Part shown: one piece after another, positions 48,601-56,562 of the stretch
Layout of the letters: the number at the start of each line of letters is the position of its first letter
How positions within the stretch are numbered: the stretch's first letter is position 1
NCBI GenBank assembly: GCA_963681505.1
Contig: OY811973.1
Location: 6,736,673-6,800,672, forward strand
DNA length: 64,000 bases
DNA from: Eunapius fragilis
Taxonomy: Eukaryota; Porifera; Demospongiae; Spongillida; Spongillidae
Direction of reading: 5' to 3'
Position numbers and translations under genes: made by a program
Notes under the pieces: generated by a model
What the model was told of the DNA's origin: nothing
What the model saw: the letters and a program-made list of their open reading frames with translations, nothing else
The model's database searches: none

Positions 48601-51600
48601 ACTCACATACATGTAATGCATGAACAAATATAAGATTGATGTAATTATGTAGCCTGTTATTAATGAACCTGATGAATGATTTATATGTAGTCACCACCTC
48701 CCCATTGCTACTTTTAGACAACTCTACATACAAACTACTCAATCATCAATACAATACTGTTCACATGCATAACTTACCCCCTGATGATGGATGAGTGGGA
48801 TTCACATAATGAAAAGAAAGAGAAATTGTTAGTATGTTGACCACTAATTTTATATACCCCCAGCAGGTACATGTACATGGCATGGACTAGACATATGGAA
48901 GTAATATTTCTGCACTTCTAGCGGAGTAGACATAGGGAACTGAGAAATATTTATGTACATGCACATGGCATGGAATAGACATATATAGTTAACATTAATT
49001 TTGCATTGATGCAAGACAATGAATACAATGTATTTGGATCAACCCTTCTTCTTCTGCTTGATTGTACTTCACCACACCCTACATCACTCACTTTGTTCAC
49101 ATCAGCTCCTGCCTTTACAAGGATCTCCACCACAGCTGTATGACCATTTTGAGCTGCCCAATACAGTGGTGTGTTCTACATATGGGAGGTGAGGGTAAAG
49201 AAAAGCAGTGCAATACACATGCATCAATGAGGTGACAACATGTGGAATTAAACAATGCACTGATTGTTGTTCACATTCACATCAGATGGAACAAAATCTA
49301 GTGGCAATGAGCATGGAAACTACAAGCATGAGGACAAAACCAATTCTTTGGTCTCATTAATACTGCCAGGATGTCATATTGGACTCTTCCATTATGCATG
49401 TTCCAAAGGACCATTGATTTGCAATCCTCCATATAAACAATAATCTTGTAGAACAGATAATAAAAACATTCTCTGTGAGAAAGTTGGTGACATATAGGAG
49501 AAGCCAACAGTGGTGTAAAAAGGGAGGAAACAAGGGTCTAATAAAAAGGGAAGATATAATAGTCCTATATTTTGCACACAAAATAATGTTCTACAAATGG
49601 GTGAGATATAGGACTATTACATTTCCCTTTTAATTTGACCCTTGTTTCCTCCCTTTTTACACTACTATTGACTTCAAATCCTATATACCACCAACTTTCT
49701 CACAGAGAATGTTTTTATTACTTGTTTCATGTGTTTCTAATTTTTTCATGAGATGAGATAGCATCTACACAATTTTGAAAAAAGACCCCTACGGCAGTGT
49801 GTCATCTTTTGAGACTGGACATCTGGGTCTTGTATTAGCAAATCGGACAGTTTTAATACCGTTTACTATTACATGAACATGGCTGGTGGAGCAGATCAGC
49901 CTCATAGCTGTCACATTTATGGGATTCATTTTGCTCTTGGGCTTTAGCCTTCTTGATTTCTTTAAACAGATGACTATTAATAACCAAAGGGGTTATACGT
50001 AAAGCATAGGTGTGGGTTACCATATGTTGGTAAATAATTTAGTAGGTGTATGGCCAGAGTATAATTTTTCAAGCTTGTATACCAAATTAGGTACTACTCG
50101 CTTTTGTATTTCGCCCAATGGGTGATATATAAAATCCGGATATATGCTGAAGCGATTGGTACAATTAAGGTTCTTGGACAATGTTTTTAGCTCGAGTTCT
50201 TCGTGGCAGAAGGAAGGAGAAGAAGAAAAATGGCGGCAAATAACAGTTGGACAGAGTGCAAGACGTGGGCACGAGTATTTTTGTTATCTGTTATGACATA
50301 GAACCAATGCAAACTGTTCTTATTTGTGTTATCGTTCGATTGATAGTGGACATAGTGTTAGATAGGGTTTGACTGAAGCTGAAGGAAGTGGTTGAATGGA
50401 AGTGAGGCCTTTGCCCAGGGAATGTCCCCCCTCAGGGTTATTTAGCACATTATCATTCACCAAAGTATTAAACCTGCAAATTAGATTGTATAGTCACCAC
50501 CTCACCATTGCTACTTTTAGACCACTCTACGTACAAATGACTTAATTATCAATACAAATACTGTCCACATGCATAACGTATGCACTGATGATGGATGAGT
50601 GTGATTCACATAATGAAAAGAAAGAGAATTGGTCAAGACATGAACTGGTGTTGTACTCTTCCTTAGATGTTGTTCAAGGTAATAAACGTTGTTGTTAGGT
50701 CTGGGTAGAAGCCACCAATGTGAACCCCCAAAATGGACCGTTTTTTGGTTATTGGAAATCTAGCAAGTGCCCCATGGAGGTCTCAAACTTCCCCATACTG
50801 CACTCCCATTCAGGCCAGACTTAGACCTCATACAAAATTAGCTCATTGAACTAGTATGTAAAAACAACAAGAATGTTAGATGACTTAGAGGATTGGAAGT
50901 CAATGGTAGTGTAATAAGCCTGGGAGCACTCAGGAGACTGCCTACCTATTGCAAACACAGATACAGTAAAGAGAGAATATTCATACAGGTGGTGATGTGA
51001 GAAAGTCAAATACAAATGTGTGAGGAGCAGACAAATACACTAGTGTGGCAGAAGGCAGAAAAGCCCCTCCAGGGTAGAAGTGTTGTTACCGCCTTATATG
51101 AGCCCAGCTCATGTACATAGTTACACATACATGTTATTAAGTAGTTTGTAATAATTAAAAACTTGCTACGTTAGACTACTAAACCACTCTACATAAAAAA
51201 TACAGAGTTGTATCCCCCAGCATGTACATGTACATGGCATGGACTAGACAATATGGAAGAAATATTTAGTTAACACCTTGCATTGATGCAAGACAATGAA
51301 TACAATGTATTTGGATCAACCCTTCTTCTTCTGCTTGTTAGTACTTCACCACACCCTACATCACTCACTTTGTTCACATCAGCTCCTGCTTTTACAAGGA
51401 TCTCCACCACAGCTGTATGACCATTAAAAGCTGCCACACACAGTGGTGTGTTCTACATATGGGAGGTGAGGGTAAAGAAAAGCAGTGCAATACACATGCA
51501 TCAATGAGGTGACAACATGTGGAGTTAAACAATGCACTGATTGTTGTTCACATTCACATCAGATGGAACAAAATCTAGTGGCAATGAGCATGGAAACTAC

Positions 51601-52875
51601 AAGCATGAGGACAAAACCAATTCTTTGGTCTCATTAATACTGCCAGACTATCCTATCATCAATTAATTCCCAATCATACGTTCAATGAACAAAGATTTGG
51701 GTGCAGTAATAAGCTCCATGTTTGTTTTGAAGAAAACAAGTTTAGTAATGTAAAGTAAAAAATGACTGAAAGTGATATGCTTATGATAGCATTAAATGTA
51801 TGATATTACTAACAGCCCTACTGTAGCATAAAAGGTTACATGCATAAAACTACTCAACCATGAATACAAAAACTGTCCACATGTACATACCTCCCCAACT
51901 GAACATACACATGTACATACCTCCCCATACTCAACATACACATGTACATACCTCCCCATACTCAACATACACATGTACATACCTCCCCATACTCAACATA
52001 CACATGTACATACCTCCCCATACTCAACATACACATGTACATACCTCCCCATACTCAACATACACATGTACATACCTCCCCATACTCAACATACACATGT
52101 ACATACCTCCCCATACTCAACATACACATGTACATACCTCCCCATACTCAACATACACATGTACATACCTCCCCATACTCAACATACACAAGTACATACC
52201 TCCCCATACCCAACATACACATGCACATACCCCGTAACACTCATTCACACCAACACCACGTGACAGGAGCTGTTGGACAGCTCTCACATCTCCAGTCCTG
52301 CATGCTTCAAATAGCTGTAGTGGACAAATGTACACATATGAAAATGAAGTACTATAACACATATCCTAACCATGATCATTTGAGCATTAACATAATTGAT
52401 GGTCACATCTTGACATCTACTAAGTTAGTTAGATTAATCTAATATATAATAATGAAGAGTTATACAAACAATTATTCAAAAGACAGAAGTAGTAGAAAGG
52501 CTGGGGAAGAGATACCATTGCTTATTTGGTCTACTAGTTATCAATCCAACGGTTTTTACATGCATTATTCATATCACGTGCTCAGGCGGAAGCGAGCCAG
52601 TAAATACTATATAGTTTGGCGTAGCCTGACCCCTTTGCGAGGTCGGGCTACGCCTAACTAAGCCAGTACTACTAAGGTCATGAAGTTCTTCAGGGAGTAA
52701 GAAGACGTATTCTATTGGGTAGGCCAAATGTGCCTAGTGAAATAAACTAATCTAAATTAGGCGTGGTTGCTCCCACAAACCAGCGCATGAAATTTAATTT
52801 TCCACCCTAGCTCACCTTTGATATTTTGTCGCGTATCCCTCACAATACAGTAATACATACCTGTTCTGCGGACAT
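23185..52875 (-). CDS. Proposed ankyrin / coiled-coil / kinase gene (about 29.7 kb, multi-exon)
   Basis: Minus-strand exons that all begin and end in phase 0 can be joined: 52875-52861 (MSAEQ), 52314-52231 (LFEACRTGD), 84-bp ankyrin exons at 51452-51369, 49175-49092 and 44747-44664, then 28891-28787 (35 aa, NGSTPLHKAAEKGHHEVV), 28417-28349 (23 aa, KKTALDLMINKYQQELSL) and the coiled-coil/kinase exon 24849-23185. Acceptors are AG, and donors include GTATGT, GTGAGT and GTACTC. ADVNK joined to PRNGSTPL restores normal ankyrin spacing. Joining two 84-bp exons directly would lose about four residues, so they may be alternative exons. The 15.8-kb gap between 44664 and 28891 is filled by transposons. 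Without transcript data the 5' and 3' halves could be separate genes. Confidence 0.55.
25600..26331. mobile_element. hAT-like non-autonomous element with 8-9-bp direct repeats
   Basis: GCCTCCAGT at 25600-25608 and again at 26323-26331 flanks about 715 bp rich in GGGCCCGGG and poly-C blocks. The direct repeat length fits a hAT target duplication. The interior ends (TCAGAGCCGCC... and ...CATTGGGGCT) are only weakly inverted, so the class is tentative. It contains the nested element at 25719-26007. Confidence 0.55.
25719..26007. mobile_element. Nested short element with CAGRGGCG termini
   Basis: The left end CAGAGGCGTATCCAGG and right end CCTGTATCCGCCCCTG are inverted copies (three mismatches in 16). 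The interior is poly-C/G rich with a repeated AAGTGGACAGCACCCCCC block. The CAGGGGCGGAT terminus is typical of hAT-type MITEs. The flanks share only CAAAC(C), so the target duplication is imperfect. Confidence 0.6.
27278..27331. repeat. (GT)n microsatellite
   Basis: Long GT run inside the proposed ankyrin-kinase intron. Confidence 0.9.
27760..27960. repeat. 42-bp minisatellite, 4-5 units
   Basis: Units contain GTGAGTGGTACAGCCATCAC and a GGGGGAGGGAGGGGTCCAT block. The unit length is a multiple of three, so open frames persist on both strands, but nothing supports coding. Confidence 0.9.
28349..28417 (-). CDS. Post-ankyrin linker exon (23 aa)
   Basis: This 69-bp exon lies between a TAG acceptor and GTGAGT donor. 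It encodes KKTALDLMINKYQQELSL, matching the ...TALDLM pattern of a terminal ankyrin helix followed by the start of a helix leading to the coiled coil. Phase 0 at both ends. Confidence 0.7.
28787..28891 (-). CDS. Ankyrin repeat exon (35 aa)
   Basis: This 105-bp exon in phase 0/0 lies between CTAG and GTACTC. It encodes an ankyrin repeat with GSTPLHKAAEKGHHEVV and YNADTTIKDK. It is about 370 bp upstream, on the gene strand, of the 23-aa linker exon. Confidence 0.8.
28892..30340. other. Intronic region without recognised gene
   Basis: AT-rich sequence with no ankyrin, transposase or other recognisable coding block. A short inverted pair around 29380-29430 reads AAACCCATAAAATAGCTAGT and its complement (TAGCTATTTTAAGGGTTTC). 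Confidence 0.4.
30347..30355 (+). promoter_or_regulatory. Possible TATA box in a CpG-rich block
   Basis: TATAAAAGG follows an unusually CpG-rich stretch (ACGCGCATTGCGTCGTACGTTCACGCACGCGCAG begins near 30285). It lies 460 bp upstream of the plus-strand coding blocks at 30810-31415. It is followed by the palindrome CTTGCCAGGCAAG. Confidence 0.4.
30580..30638. repeat. Short tandem duplication (about 29 bp x2)
   Basis: CCCCAGAAGCTTCTTTTTGT plus CAAGTATGA occurs twice in a row. Confidence 0.85.
30810..31415 (+). pseudogene. Uncharacterised plus-strand gene relic, transposon-associated
   Basis: Two coding blocks are visible. About 30810-30961 (VEITSSIGYVPNDFLEPLV) lies between AAG and a GTATCT donor. 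31017-31415 starts after TTGTAG and contains CPHWLCGPCIVSWPPAFL, KRFRLYRKFWQLLSHVGFW and FPNPEGVPYTGYRS before its stop. The second block shows a likely frameshift near 31270, where REIMPQC continues in another frame. The Cys/His arrangement CPHWLCGPC suggests a zinc-binding module. I do not recognise the family with certainty; similar proteins occur in repetitive families of invertebrate genomes. It converges on the minus-strand gene at 33024-36028, and both may belong to one element. Confidence 0.4.
31430..31745. repeat. Degenerate ACACATGTGT-type repeat block
   Basis: Repeats of ACACATGTGTA with CA runs, partly self-complementary. Low-complexity sequence; open frames through it are not coding. 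Confidence 0.85.
31746..33023. other. Spacer with a 26-bp shared motif
   Basis: No gene is recognised. GGCTAGCTCGCTCGC(A)AACTATACG at about 32650-32674 repeats, nearly identical, the motif at about 30403-30427. The two direct copies bracket the plus-strand coding blocks. Confidence 0.45.
34440..34690. repeat. CA/ACAT-rich microsatellite block
   Basis: Runs of CACACATA and (CATA)n, including CATACATACATACATACATA. Intronic relative to the gene at 33024-36028. Confidence 0.9.
34691..35190. other. Unclassified insert with terminal GGACGGACGTACGTACG
   Basis: Begins near TCCCCGTGAAAAATCACGGG, an inverted pair, and ends at GCGGACGGACGTACGTACGT (about 35153-35172). It lies between two CA-rich blocks inside one intron, so it may be a discrete non-autonomous element. 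No coding potential is evident. Confidence 0.35.
35078..35122. other. 18-bp stem hairpin
   Basis: CCTATTGGTTGCTAGGTA (35078-35095) and TACCTAGTAACCAATAGG (35105-35122) are inverted copies with one mismatch. Confidence 0.75.
35190..35580. repeat. CA/ACATAC-rich repeat block
   Basis: Low-complexity CA and CATACA repeats that open long spurious frames on the minus strand (MCVCVY-type peptides). Confidence 0.9.
36300..36437 (+). repeat. Inverted repeat arm A (partner 39554-39690)
   Basis: TTAAATTTTCCTTGATCC, AGTACATCTTTCACGCTCAA and TTTGCACCATTGTA occur here and, reverse-complemented, at 39554-39690. About 140 bp match at high but not complete identity. The pair brackets 3.1 kb containing the 898-bp hAT-type element. 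Confidence 0.85.
36630..36667. repeat. (GT)n microsatellite
   Basis: GT run of about 38 bp. Confidence 0.9.
36664..36760 (+). repeat. Direct repeat unit (partner 37266-37373)
   Basis: ACTAGTATAACATGGCCTGG followed by GCCTGCTGTATTCACACTCC and ACAGCTGTCTGCCA recurs about 600 bp downstream with small indels. Confidence 0.85.
36870..36910. repeat. Poly-C tract
   Basis: A C-run in a block resembling the GC-rich element at 25719-26007 (GGGTTGCAACCCCACTTTCA). A second, longer poly-C tract lies at 37401-37429. Such runs are prone to base-count error. Confidence 0.8.
37660..37905. repeat. 23-bp minisatellite (GTGACATGGTGAAGGTGTGG)n
   Basis: About ten units alternating between GGTAGTGACATGGTGAAG and GGTTTTGACATGATGAAG types. 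Open frames on the minus strand are repeat artefacts. Confidence 0.92.
38007..38904. mobile_element. 898-bp non-autonomous hAT-type element
   Basis: An 8-bp target duplication GTTCCCAG flanks it exactly (37999-38006 and 38905-38912). Terminal inverted repeats start TAAGGGTTTAACGGATCGGA on the left and, reverse-complemented, TAAGGCTTTAACAGATCAGA on the right. Subterminal zones are packed with GGATCGGAT and CAGATCAGAT-like motifs in both orientations, as transposase-binding arrays often are. No transposase coding sequence is present. Confidence 0.85.
39554..39690 (-). repeat. Inverted repeat arm B (partner 36300-36437)
   Basis: Reverse complement of arm A; shared core TTGAGCGTGAAAGATGTACT. It lies directly upstream of the palindromic MITE at 39704. 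Confidence 0.85.
39704..39981. mobile_element. Palindromic foldback MITE, copy 1
   Basis: The whole 278 bp is an almost perfect palindrome. It starts CAAGTAAATAAAAACATTCT and ends with the reverse complement, with a central loop of about 20 bases (TTTCTAGGACATGTGTTGTT). It lacks coding capacity. Three more copies lie in the window. Confidence 0.92.
40027..43557 (-). mobile_element. pogo/Tigger-type DNA transposon
   Basis: Terminal inverted repeats G(C/T)CTCGTACCCAGACCGTCT ATGACGTA... are found at 40027 and, inverted, ending at 43557. They extend about 80 bp with small indels and share GCGATTATCGCTGTAAACA. TA dinucleotides flank both ends (40025-40026, 43558-43559), the Tc1/mariner-pogo target duplication. 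The 3531-bp interior holds a five-exon minus-strand transposase gene. Confidence 0.9.
40269..43161 (-). pseudogene. pogo-type DDD transposase (DDE_1 family), two frameshifts
   Basis: Five minus-strand exons with good splice sites: 43161-42526, 42452-41877, 41785-41537, 41434-41323 and 41270-40269. The N-terminal part is basic and Pro-rich. Exon 2 includes a helix-turn-helix-like region (CSRTWIRSLIRRLNLRVR) and the first catalytic Asp in VVNADQTGIML. Exon 4 has the second in VYLLDVWSVH, and exons 4/5 have the third in CTSVLQPMDVGIQKPFK. The C-terminus contains an AT-hook (KRPRGRPKN) and acidic stretches. Exon 3 is off by one nucleotide between GKTTKCLP and LLLDLGW, and another indel near 40890 shifts the frame before AAEELQQQLQELL. 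Probably inactive, but recent. Confidence 0.82.
43581..43951 (+). repeat. Inverted duplication arm (partner 46935-47302)
   Basis: GTCGATTGTTTATC, GATTCTGAAGCTATTGGTGA, AGAAGAAGGAGAAG and ATCCTATATGGAAGTTTCTA all occur reverse-complemented at 46935-47302, with substantial divergence. The plus-strand frame at 43687-44103 (138 aa, acidic EEGEEEEDD, then LTFLLEDMVALRRDIGRCN) overlaps it; its origin is unknown. Confidence 0.8.
43687..44103 (+). CDS. Hypothetical protein, 138 aa
   Basis: Frame with a Met start, an acidic stretch, a Ser/Thr-rich middle (LTSRSIAKTSYTTRSSG) and a helical C-terminus. Part of it lies in the inverted duplication, whose other arm has no matching open frame. I do not recognise it; it could be an exon of an expressed gene or chance. 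Confidence 0.25.
   Translation: MRGQEEGEEEEDDPPLVPRLGTRTGSTLLFSTTTRFSDMKQKRNYSFLTSRSIAKTSYTTRSSGVLLQTGRVILMTFIVGVKSYMEVSNETSDKPYLTFLLEDMVALRRDIGRCNNGTKLIQDPKIYFTIQKWCSMKC
44664..44747 (-). CDS. Ankyrin exon, 84 bp (third duplicate)
   Basis: 28-aa exon DTPLYWAAQNGH...ILIKAGADVNK, phase 0/0, between TAG and GTGAGT. Nearly identical to the exons at 49175-49092, 51452-51369 and 1221-1138. Confidence 0.75.
44973..46212. repeat. 1.24-kb direct repeat, unit A (partner 47606-48843)
   Basis: Starts at GGAAACAAGCAACTTAAAAAC and ends at GAAAGAGAAATTGT. It repeats in the same orientation about 2.63 kb downstream with few substitutions and includes a foldback MITE. It is part of the amplification of ankyrin-gene introns. 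Confidence 0.92.
44986..45250. mobile_element. Palindromic foldback MITE, copy 2
   Basis: TAAAAACATTCTCTACGAGA at one end and its near reverse complement at the other. Stems carry GAAAGTTGGTGGTATATAGG; the loop is similar to the copy at 39704. Confidence 0.92.
46321..46556. repeat. Tandem duplication of about 115 bp
   Basis: AATACTTCATGCACACTGAG ... GACATGATAGTATGAAAAT occurs twice, with a small insertion (GTCGTGTTAACTAGAA) in the second unit. Confidence 0.85.
46557..46934 (+). other. Unrecognised stretch with a 77-codon frame
   Basis: The plus-strand frame 46634-46867 is not similar to anything I recognise. The flanks show no clear splice sites or element ends. Coding status is doubtful. 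Confidence 0.2.
46935..47302 (-). repeat. Inverted duplication arm (partner 43581-43951)
   Basis: Diverged reverse complement of 43581-43951, for example CTAGAAACTTCCATATAGGA and TCACCAATAGCTTCAGAATA. A smaller inverted pair, 44850-44908 against about 47555-47610, lies nested between the larger repeats. Confidence 0.8.
47606..48843. repeat. 1.24-kb direct repeat, unit B
   Basis: Matches 44973-46212 closely, with a few small indels. Confidence 0.92.
47624..47887. mobile_element. Palindromic foldback MITE, copy 3
   Basis: Virtually identical to the copy at 44986-45250, having been carried by the 1.24-kb direct repeat. Confidence 0.92.
49092..49175 (-). CDS. Ankyrin exon, 84 bp (second duplicate)
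   Basis: 28-aa exon NTPLYWAAQNGH...ILVKAGADVNK with the same acceptor and donor as the others. The flanking intron sequence is also duplicated, including the GGGAGGTGAGGGTAAAGAAA block. Confidence 0.75.
49461..49717. mobile_element. Palindromic foldback MITE, diverged copy 4
   Basis: Same ends (TAAAAACATTCTCTGTGAGA) but a different inner stem (GGGAGGAAACAAGG) and loop (ACACAAAATAATGTTCTACA). This indicates at least two subfamilies. Confidence 0.9.
49750..50226. other. Unique sequence at the duplication junction
   Basis: No gene is seen. The duplicated block resumes at 50227 after a purine-rich AGAAGGAAGGAGAAGAAG run. If the repeat is a true tandem, the breakpoint may lie here or outside the left window edge. 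Confidence 0.4.
51369..51452 (-). CDS. Ankyrin exon, 84 bp (first duplicate, copy 2)
   Basis: 28-aa exon with VAAFNGH in place of AAQNGH, because TTTTAA replaces the usual CAAAAT. Phase 0/0. It follows the 52314-52231 exon in transcript order. Confidence 0.75.
51875..52230. repeat. 31-bp minisatellite carrying splice-donor motifs (copy 2)
   Basis: About ten highly homogeneous units; each on the minus strand contains GGGGAG|GTATGT. It abuts the ankyrin exon at 52231. Confidence 0.93.
52231..52875 (-). CDS. Ankyrin gene exons 1-2 (copy 2)
   Basis: 52875-52861 encodes MSAEQ and is followed by GTATGT. 52314-52231 encodes LFEACRTGDVRAVQQLL ... VNECYG and is followed by GTATGTGC. Compared with copy 1, the 3' end of exon 2 differs: copy 1 ends DVEYGE where the minisatellite has moved into the exon. 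Start chosen because the ATG lies directly in front of a consensus donor in the right phase in both copies. Confidence 0.7.
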
Positions 52876-53463
52876 CCGCTTTGATCAGTTATCCCGGACA
52901 AGTAAGCCTACGTCGTGGTATGCTCCAATAGATCTGGGTTGCTGGTTTTTGTCGCGTGAGAACCTGCAATGAATACACGTATATACGCCTCTGTCACTGA
53001 AGTTAGCTGTCGCACTTTGGTTGGATTCTCATATACTAACATATGTGTCGATGAAAGAGTTGCAAAGTCCATCTCTGGATTGCGTTAGTTATACTAACTC
53101 GCCGTATACCTACTTTATTTATTTTATTTCTATGGTCCTGCCGACCCCGAAGGACATACATGTTGTTGCCCGTGGGTTGTTTTGTTTGTTTGTTGTATTA
53201 AGTGAATAGTTATTCCCCCCTTTTCGATATTTAGACTGTAACAGTCCTCGGGAATCGACGGCTTGTGACCATTGATTATTTTGGTATGCACTTTCACATA
53301 CATTCATGTAGAAAATATTTCATTTTAATGGTTATAACTATGCAAAACTAGGACTTTTCGTAATAATATGCCCTAAAACGTTGGCAGCGATGTGCAAGTA
53401 GCTATAGGACACGAAAGAATGGATAAGTTATGCGGCTCTCCTAGAGCGCTAAACACCCAGTTA

Positions 53464-53611
53464 AACGTATATTATTCACGGGAAGAATTAATTCTAAGTG
53501 CCAGAAGAGGGCATTATAATCAGGTGCATGCTTGTACAACGTATATTATTCACAGGAAGAATTAATTCTAAGTGCCAGAAGAGGGCATTATAATCAGGTG
53601 CATGCTTGTAC
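53464..53611. repeat. 74-bp tandem duplication unique to copy 2
   Basis: AACGTATATTATTCAC(G/A)GGAAGAAT ... GGTGCATGCTTGTAC is present twice; the copy 1 region around 3280-3355 has one unit. Confidence 0.9.
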
Positions 53612-54682
53612 ACAGTACACAATACAGTAAATCCTCCATGACTTACAGAGAAACTAAGTTAGTAAAAATTTTAAAAATTTGACGTGCATGTCAGTGTACA
53701 GATTAACACGTCCATATTATGGTACACGTAGATATCAAGGGACTCAAACAAAAACATTTTCATGATGATTAGAGTGACTACACAGTTCATTTACGCATCC
53801 ATCAAGCACACACACGCGCAAACACACAGCTGGCACTAGGTGTATATGTGACACATCAACTAACATATATAATTACTGTAATTTTGACAATACGGGCATC
53901 CTTTCCAATACATGCATCTGAATCCACTCTTGTACATGTCGTATTCCCTGCACGGAGACTAATAGTGTGCCACCGACCTCAGTACGTGATTGTTATCAAG
54001 CAAAAAATAAATATTGGATTTAATAATTGAAAATTTACTGCCACTCTATAAAGGATATATGAGAGGAAAAAATTTCCATCCGCTTCCAGTGCGCCAATTG
54101 AAAGAGTTTTTCCAAAACTTGGACGCTTGTGTGCTAAGGAAAGAGCACATATGTTGTTACATTAATAGTTGATGCGTTGAAATTTCTGGCGAATAATCAA
54201 GGAAGGAAATAAACGGAATTGCATGTCTTTCATTTGGATCAGGCCTATTATTTATGCGCTGTTACGCTGAAATACAGATTTCTTCATAGACACACCCCTG
54301 AATTGATACCTGAGTCTCAGGTTCAAGTAAGCGATCTTTTCGGATACACTTTGGTTTAGGTACAAATGAAAGACCCCGCCCGAGTACTTTTGTTTCAGCA
54401 GACAACTTTCAAATTCCTATTTTTACATACATGCGACGAGAGGTACGCATCAATTAGCATATATATATATATATATATGAGACAGTGCCCAACAAAATCG
54501 CGGCCATTACATTGGGGACCGCCGCCGTAAGCCTTGGTACATGGTATCAATTGGGGGGTAGCGATAGATAATTGTCCGATAATCGAATATTAGTAATTAT
54601 AGACAAAAATAAATATCGCGTTGCCTACTTGCCTCACGTGGTTCGGCTGTTCGGGTTCTTGCTAGTTGCTAATCTTGTTATT

Positions 54683-56562
54683 TGTGATGTGTGCATGATC
54701 GTGCCGATCTCTATAAGGTTGGAACTGTAGTGCTGCGTAGATGGGAGGAAAATCGGAAGGTTTCGTGGTTCCCTGCACGGATATTGAAGCATCCAATTCC
54801 AGGGCAATCTCAACCTGAAGGCTCGTGGCAGGTGCAATGGCTGAGGGAAGCATCAGGCACTGGTACTGGCCCTACGGGTCCACAGAACATTTTGATCCCT
54901 GGGTAAATGATGATGGCGAAAATCTGTGCAGCACTGTAGACTAAGTGAATAAAGAAGACTTCAAGGTGCTCCCAGGTGATGGAACAATCCACCAAACTCA
55001 ACCAAGCCAGCCTTCAGCGTCATCTAATAGTAGGCCTATAGCTGACGCAGAATCTGCAGATCAGCAGATAGCCAGCAAACTAGTCCCTCAGGTGAGCACC
55101 ATTGCAGGTTTTGGAAATTCGAGTTTTGTCTGGCGTTACTTTACAAGACCTACCTTCAAACGTTGGAAGGGAAAGGATGATTCAAAGGTGACGTATTGCA
55201 CTATTGAGCGGTAAACAGTGAATGACTGCATATAAGTATCTAGGTTCTCCACAACCTATGAAAACCCACATTCTGTCTAAGCAGCCACAGTATATCAAAT
55301 GCACAAGCACAAGCCAGCTGGCAACACAAATGTAATCAACCCATTTGACATGACAAAGGAAATAGCCCTTAAAAATGCACAAAAGACAGCTCCGTATCCT
55401 AAAACTCATCAAAAATACCTTGACACCTTGGACAAGGTGGCGATGTGGATAGCAGTGCGTTGCATGCCTATCCAAGTGGCATGCAACGAGCAGTTTGATG
55501 CCATTTTAAAGGAACTTGACCCAAAGTTTCCACGCATGCCTGACAAAGAGATACGGGGCACTATTCTCCAGAAGCACCTACGAGCCATTGACAAGCTTAA
55601 GACAATCTGCCCTCCTAGGGTAGCAACAACTATAGATTTCTGGTCACGCCTGGAGAGAACATGGTTTGGAACCGTAACAGTCCATTTCATTTCACAGTCC
55701 TGGCAATTGAAGGAGTGCGTGTTATGGGCACGTTGCTTGGATGTTACTGTTGGGATCGACGATGAAGACCATAACGGGGAAATTTCCAGAGAGAATTCTG
55801 ATAACATCGCACAGTTCTACTGTGGTTTGCTGGAAAAGTTTGACCTTACTCTTCATACTAATACAACAGATGCACCGACTGTAATAGAAGCATTTAGGGG
55901 AAAAATGGAAAGAGGTATGTGAAATAATACCTTTGTGAATTTTATTTGCAATGTTTTTAAATTAATACATAGGTAGTGAGTGGTGTTGAAGGCCTTCGTT
56001 GTGTATCACATGTATTCCATAATGCCATCAGAAAGGCTTGTATAATTAAACCAGATATCGGCAAGTTGCGAAACTTGTGTAAGGAGATAAAATCATCGAG
56101 TCTATTGTCAGAACAGCTTTCCAATTTGGCAAAGATGAATGGGAAGAATGCTACCAAGGTGGTTTTAGACTGCAAATGGAGATGGGGGTACTGCTTAAAG
56201 ATGATCAAAAGATACATGTCTCTGAAAGATGAAATTAATGAACTCCACTGCGACAATGATGTTAACACCTTACTACGCAGGCTAGGTTAACGGATTTGGG
56301 TGACATGCTGCAAGAGGCAGTAGATCTGATATTCTCTTTGGAAGGCAGTAAAAATGTGACACTGGCGCGTGTTCCTTTTGCACTGCATTACCTCTATATT
56401 CATCTAGAGGACAAAGCTGGTGAGGACATTGGTGTTGCTCAAGCAGGAAGCGGGGCACTGCGTGAGTACTTAAACAGGCGTTATCCACTGCTACCGATAC
56501 ATTACCTTGCTGGATATCTGGATCCCAGATTTTTCAAGTTTGAACCATTTGTTGCCTTCTAA
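54683..56562 (+). pseudogene. hAT-superfamily transposase relic (copy 2)
   Basis: Same architecture as 4410-6274 but slightly better preserved. The core frame 55299-55922 is open for 207 codons through the position of the copy 1 stop, continuing HFISQSWQ. A likely intron follows from GTATGTGAAA at about 55916 to ATACATAG at about 55974. The next block (55976-56290) contains VVLDCKWRWGYCL, and 56296-56562 ends LDPRFFKFEPF. The BED-like segment before 55299 still has stops, and the C-terminal dimerisation part is missing. Confidence 0.65.
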
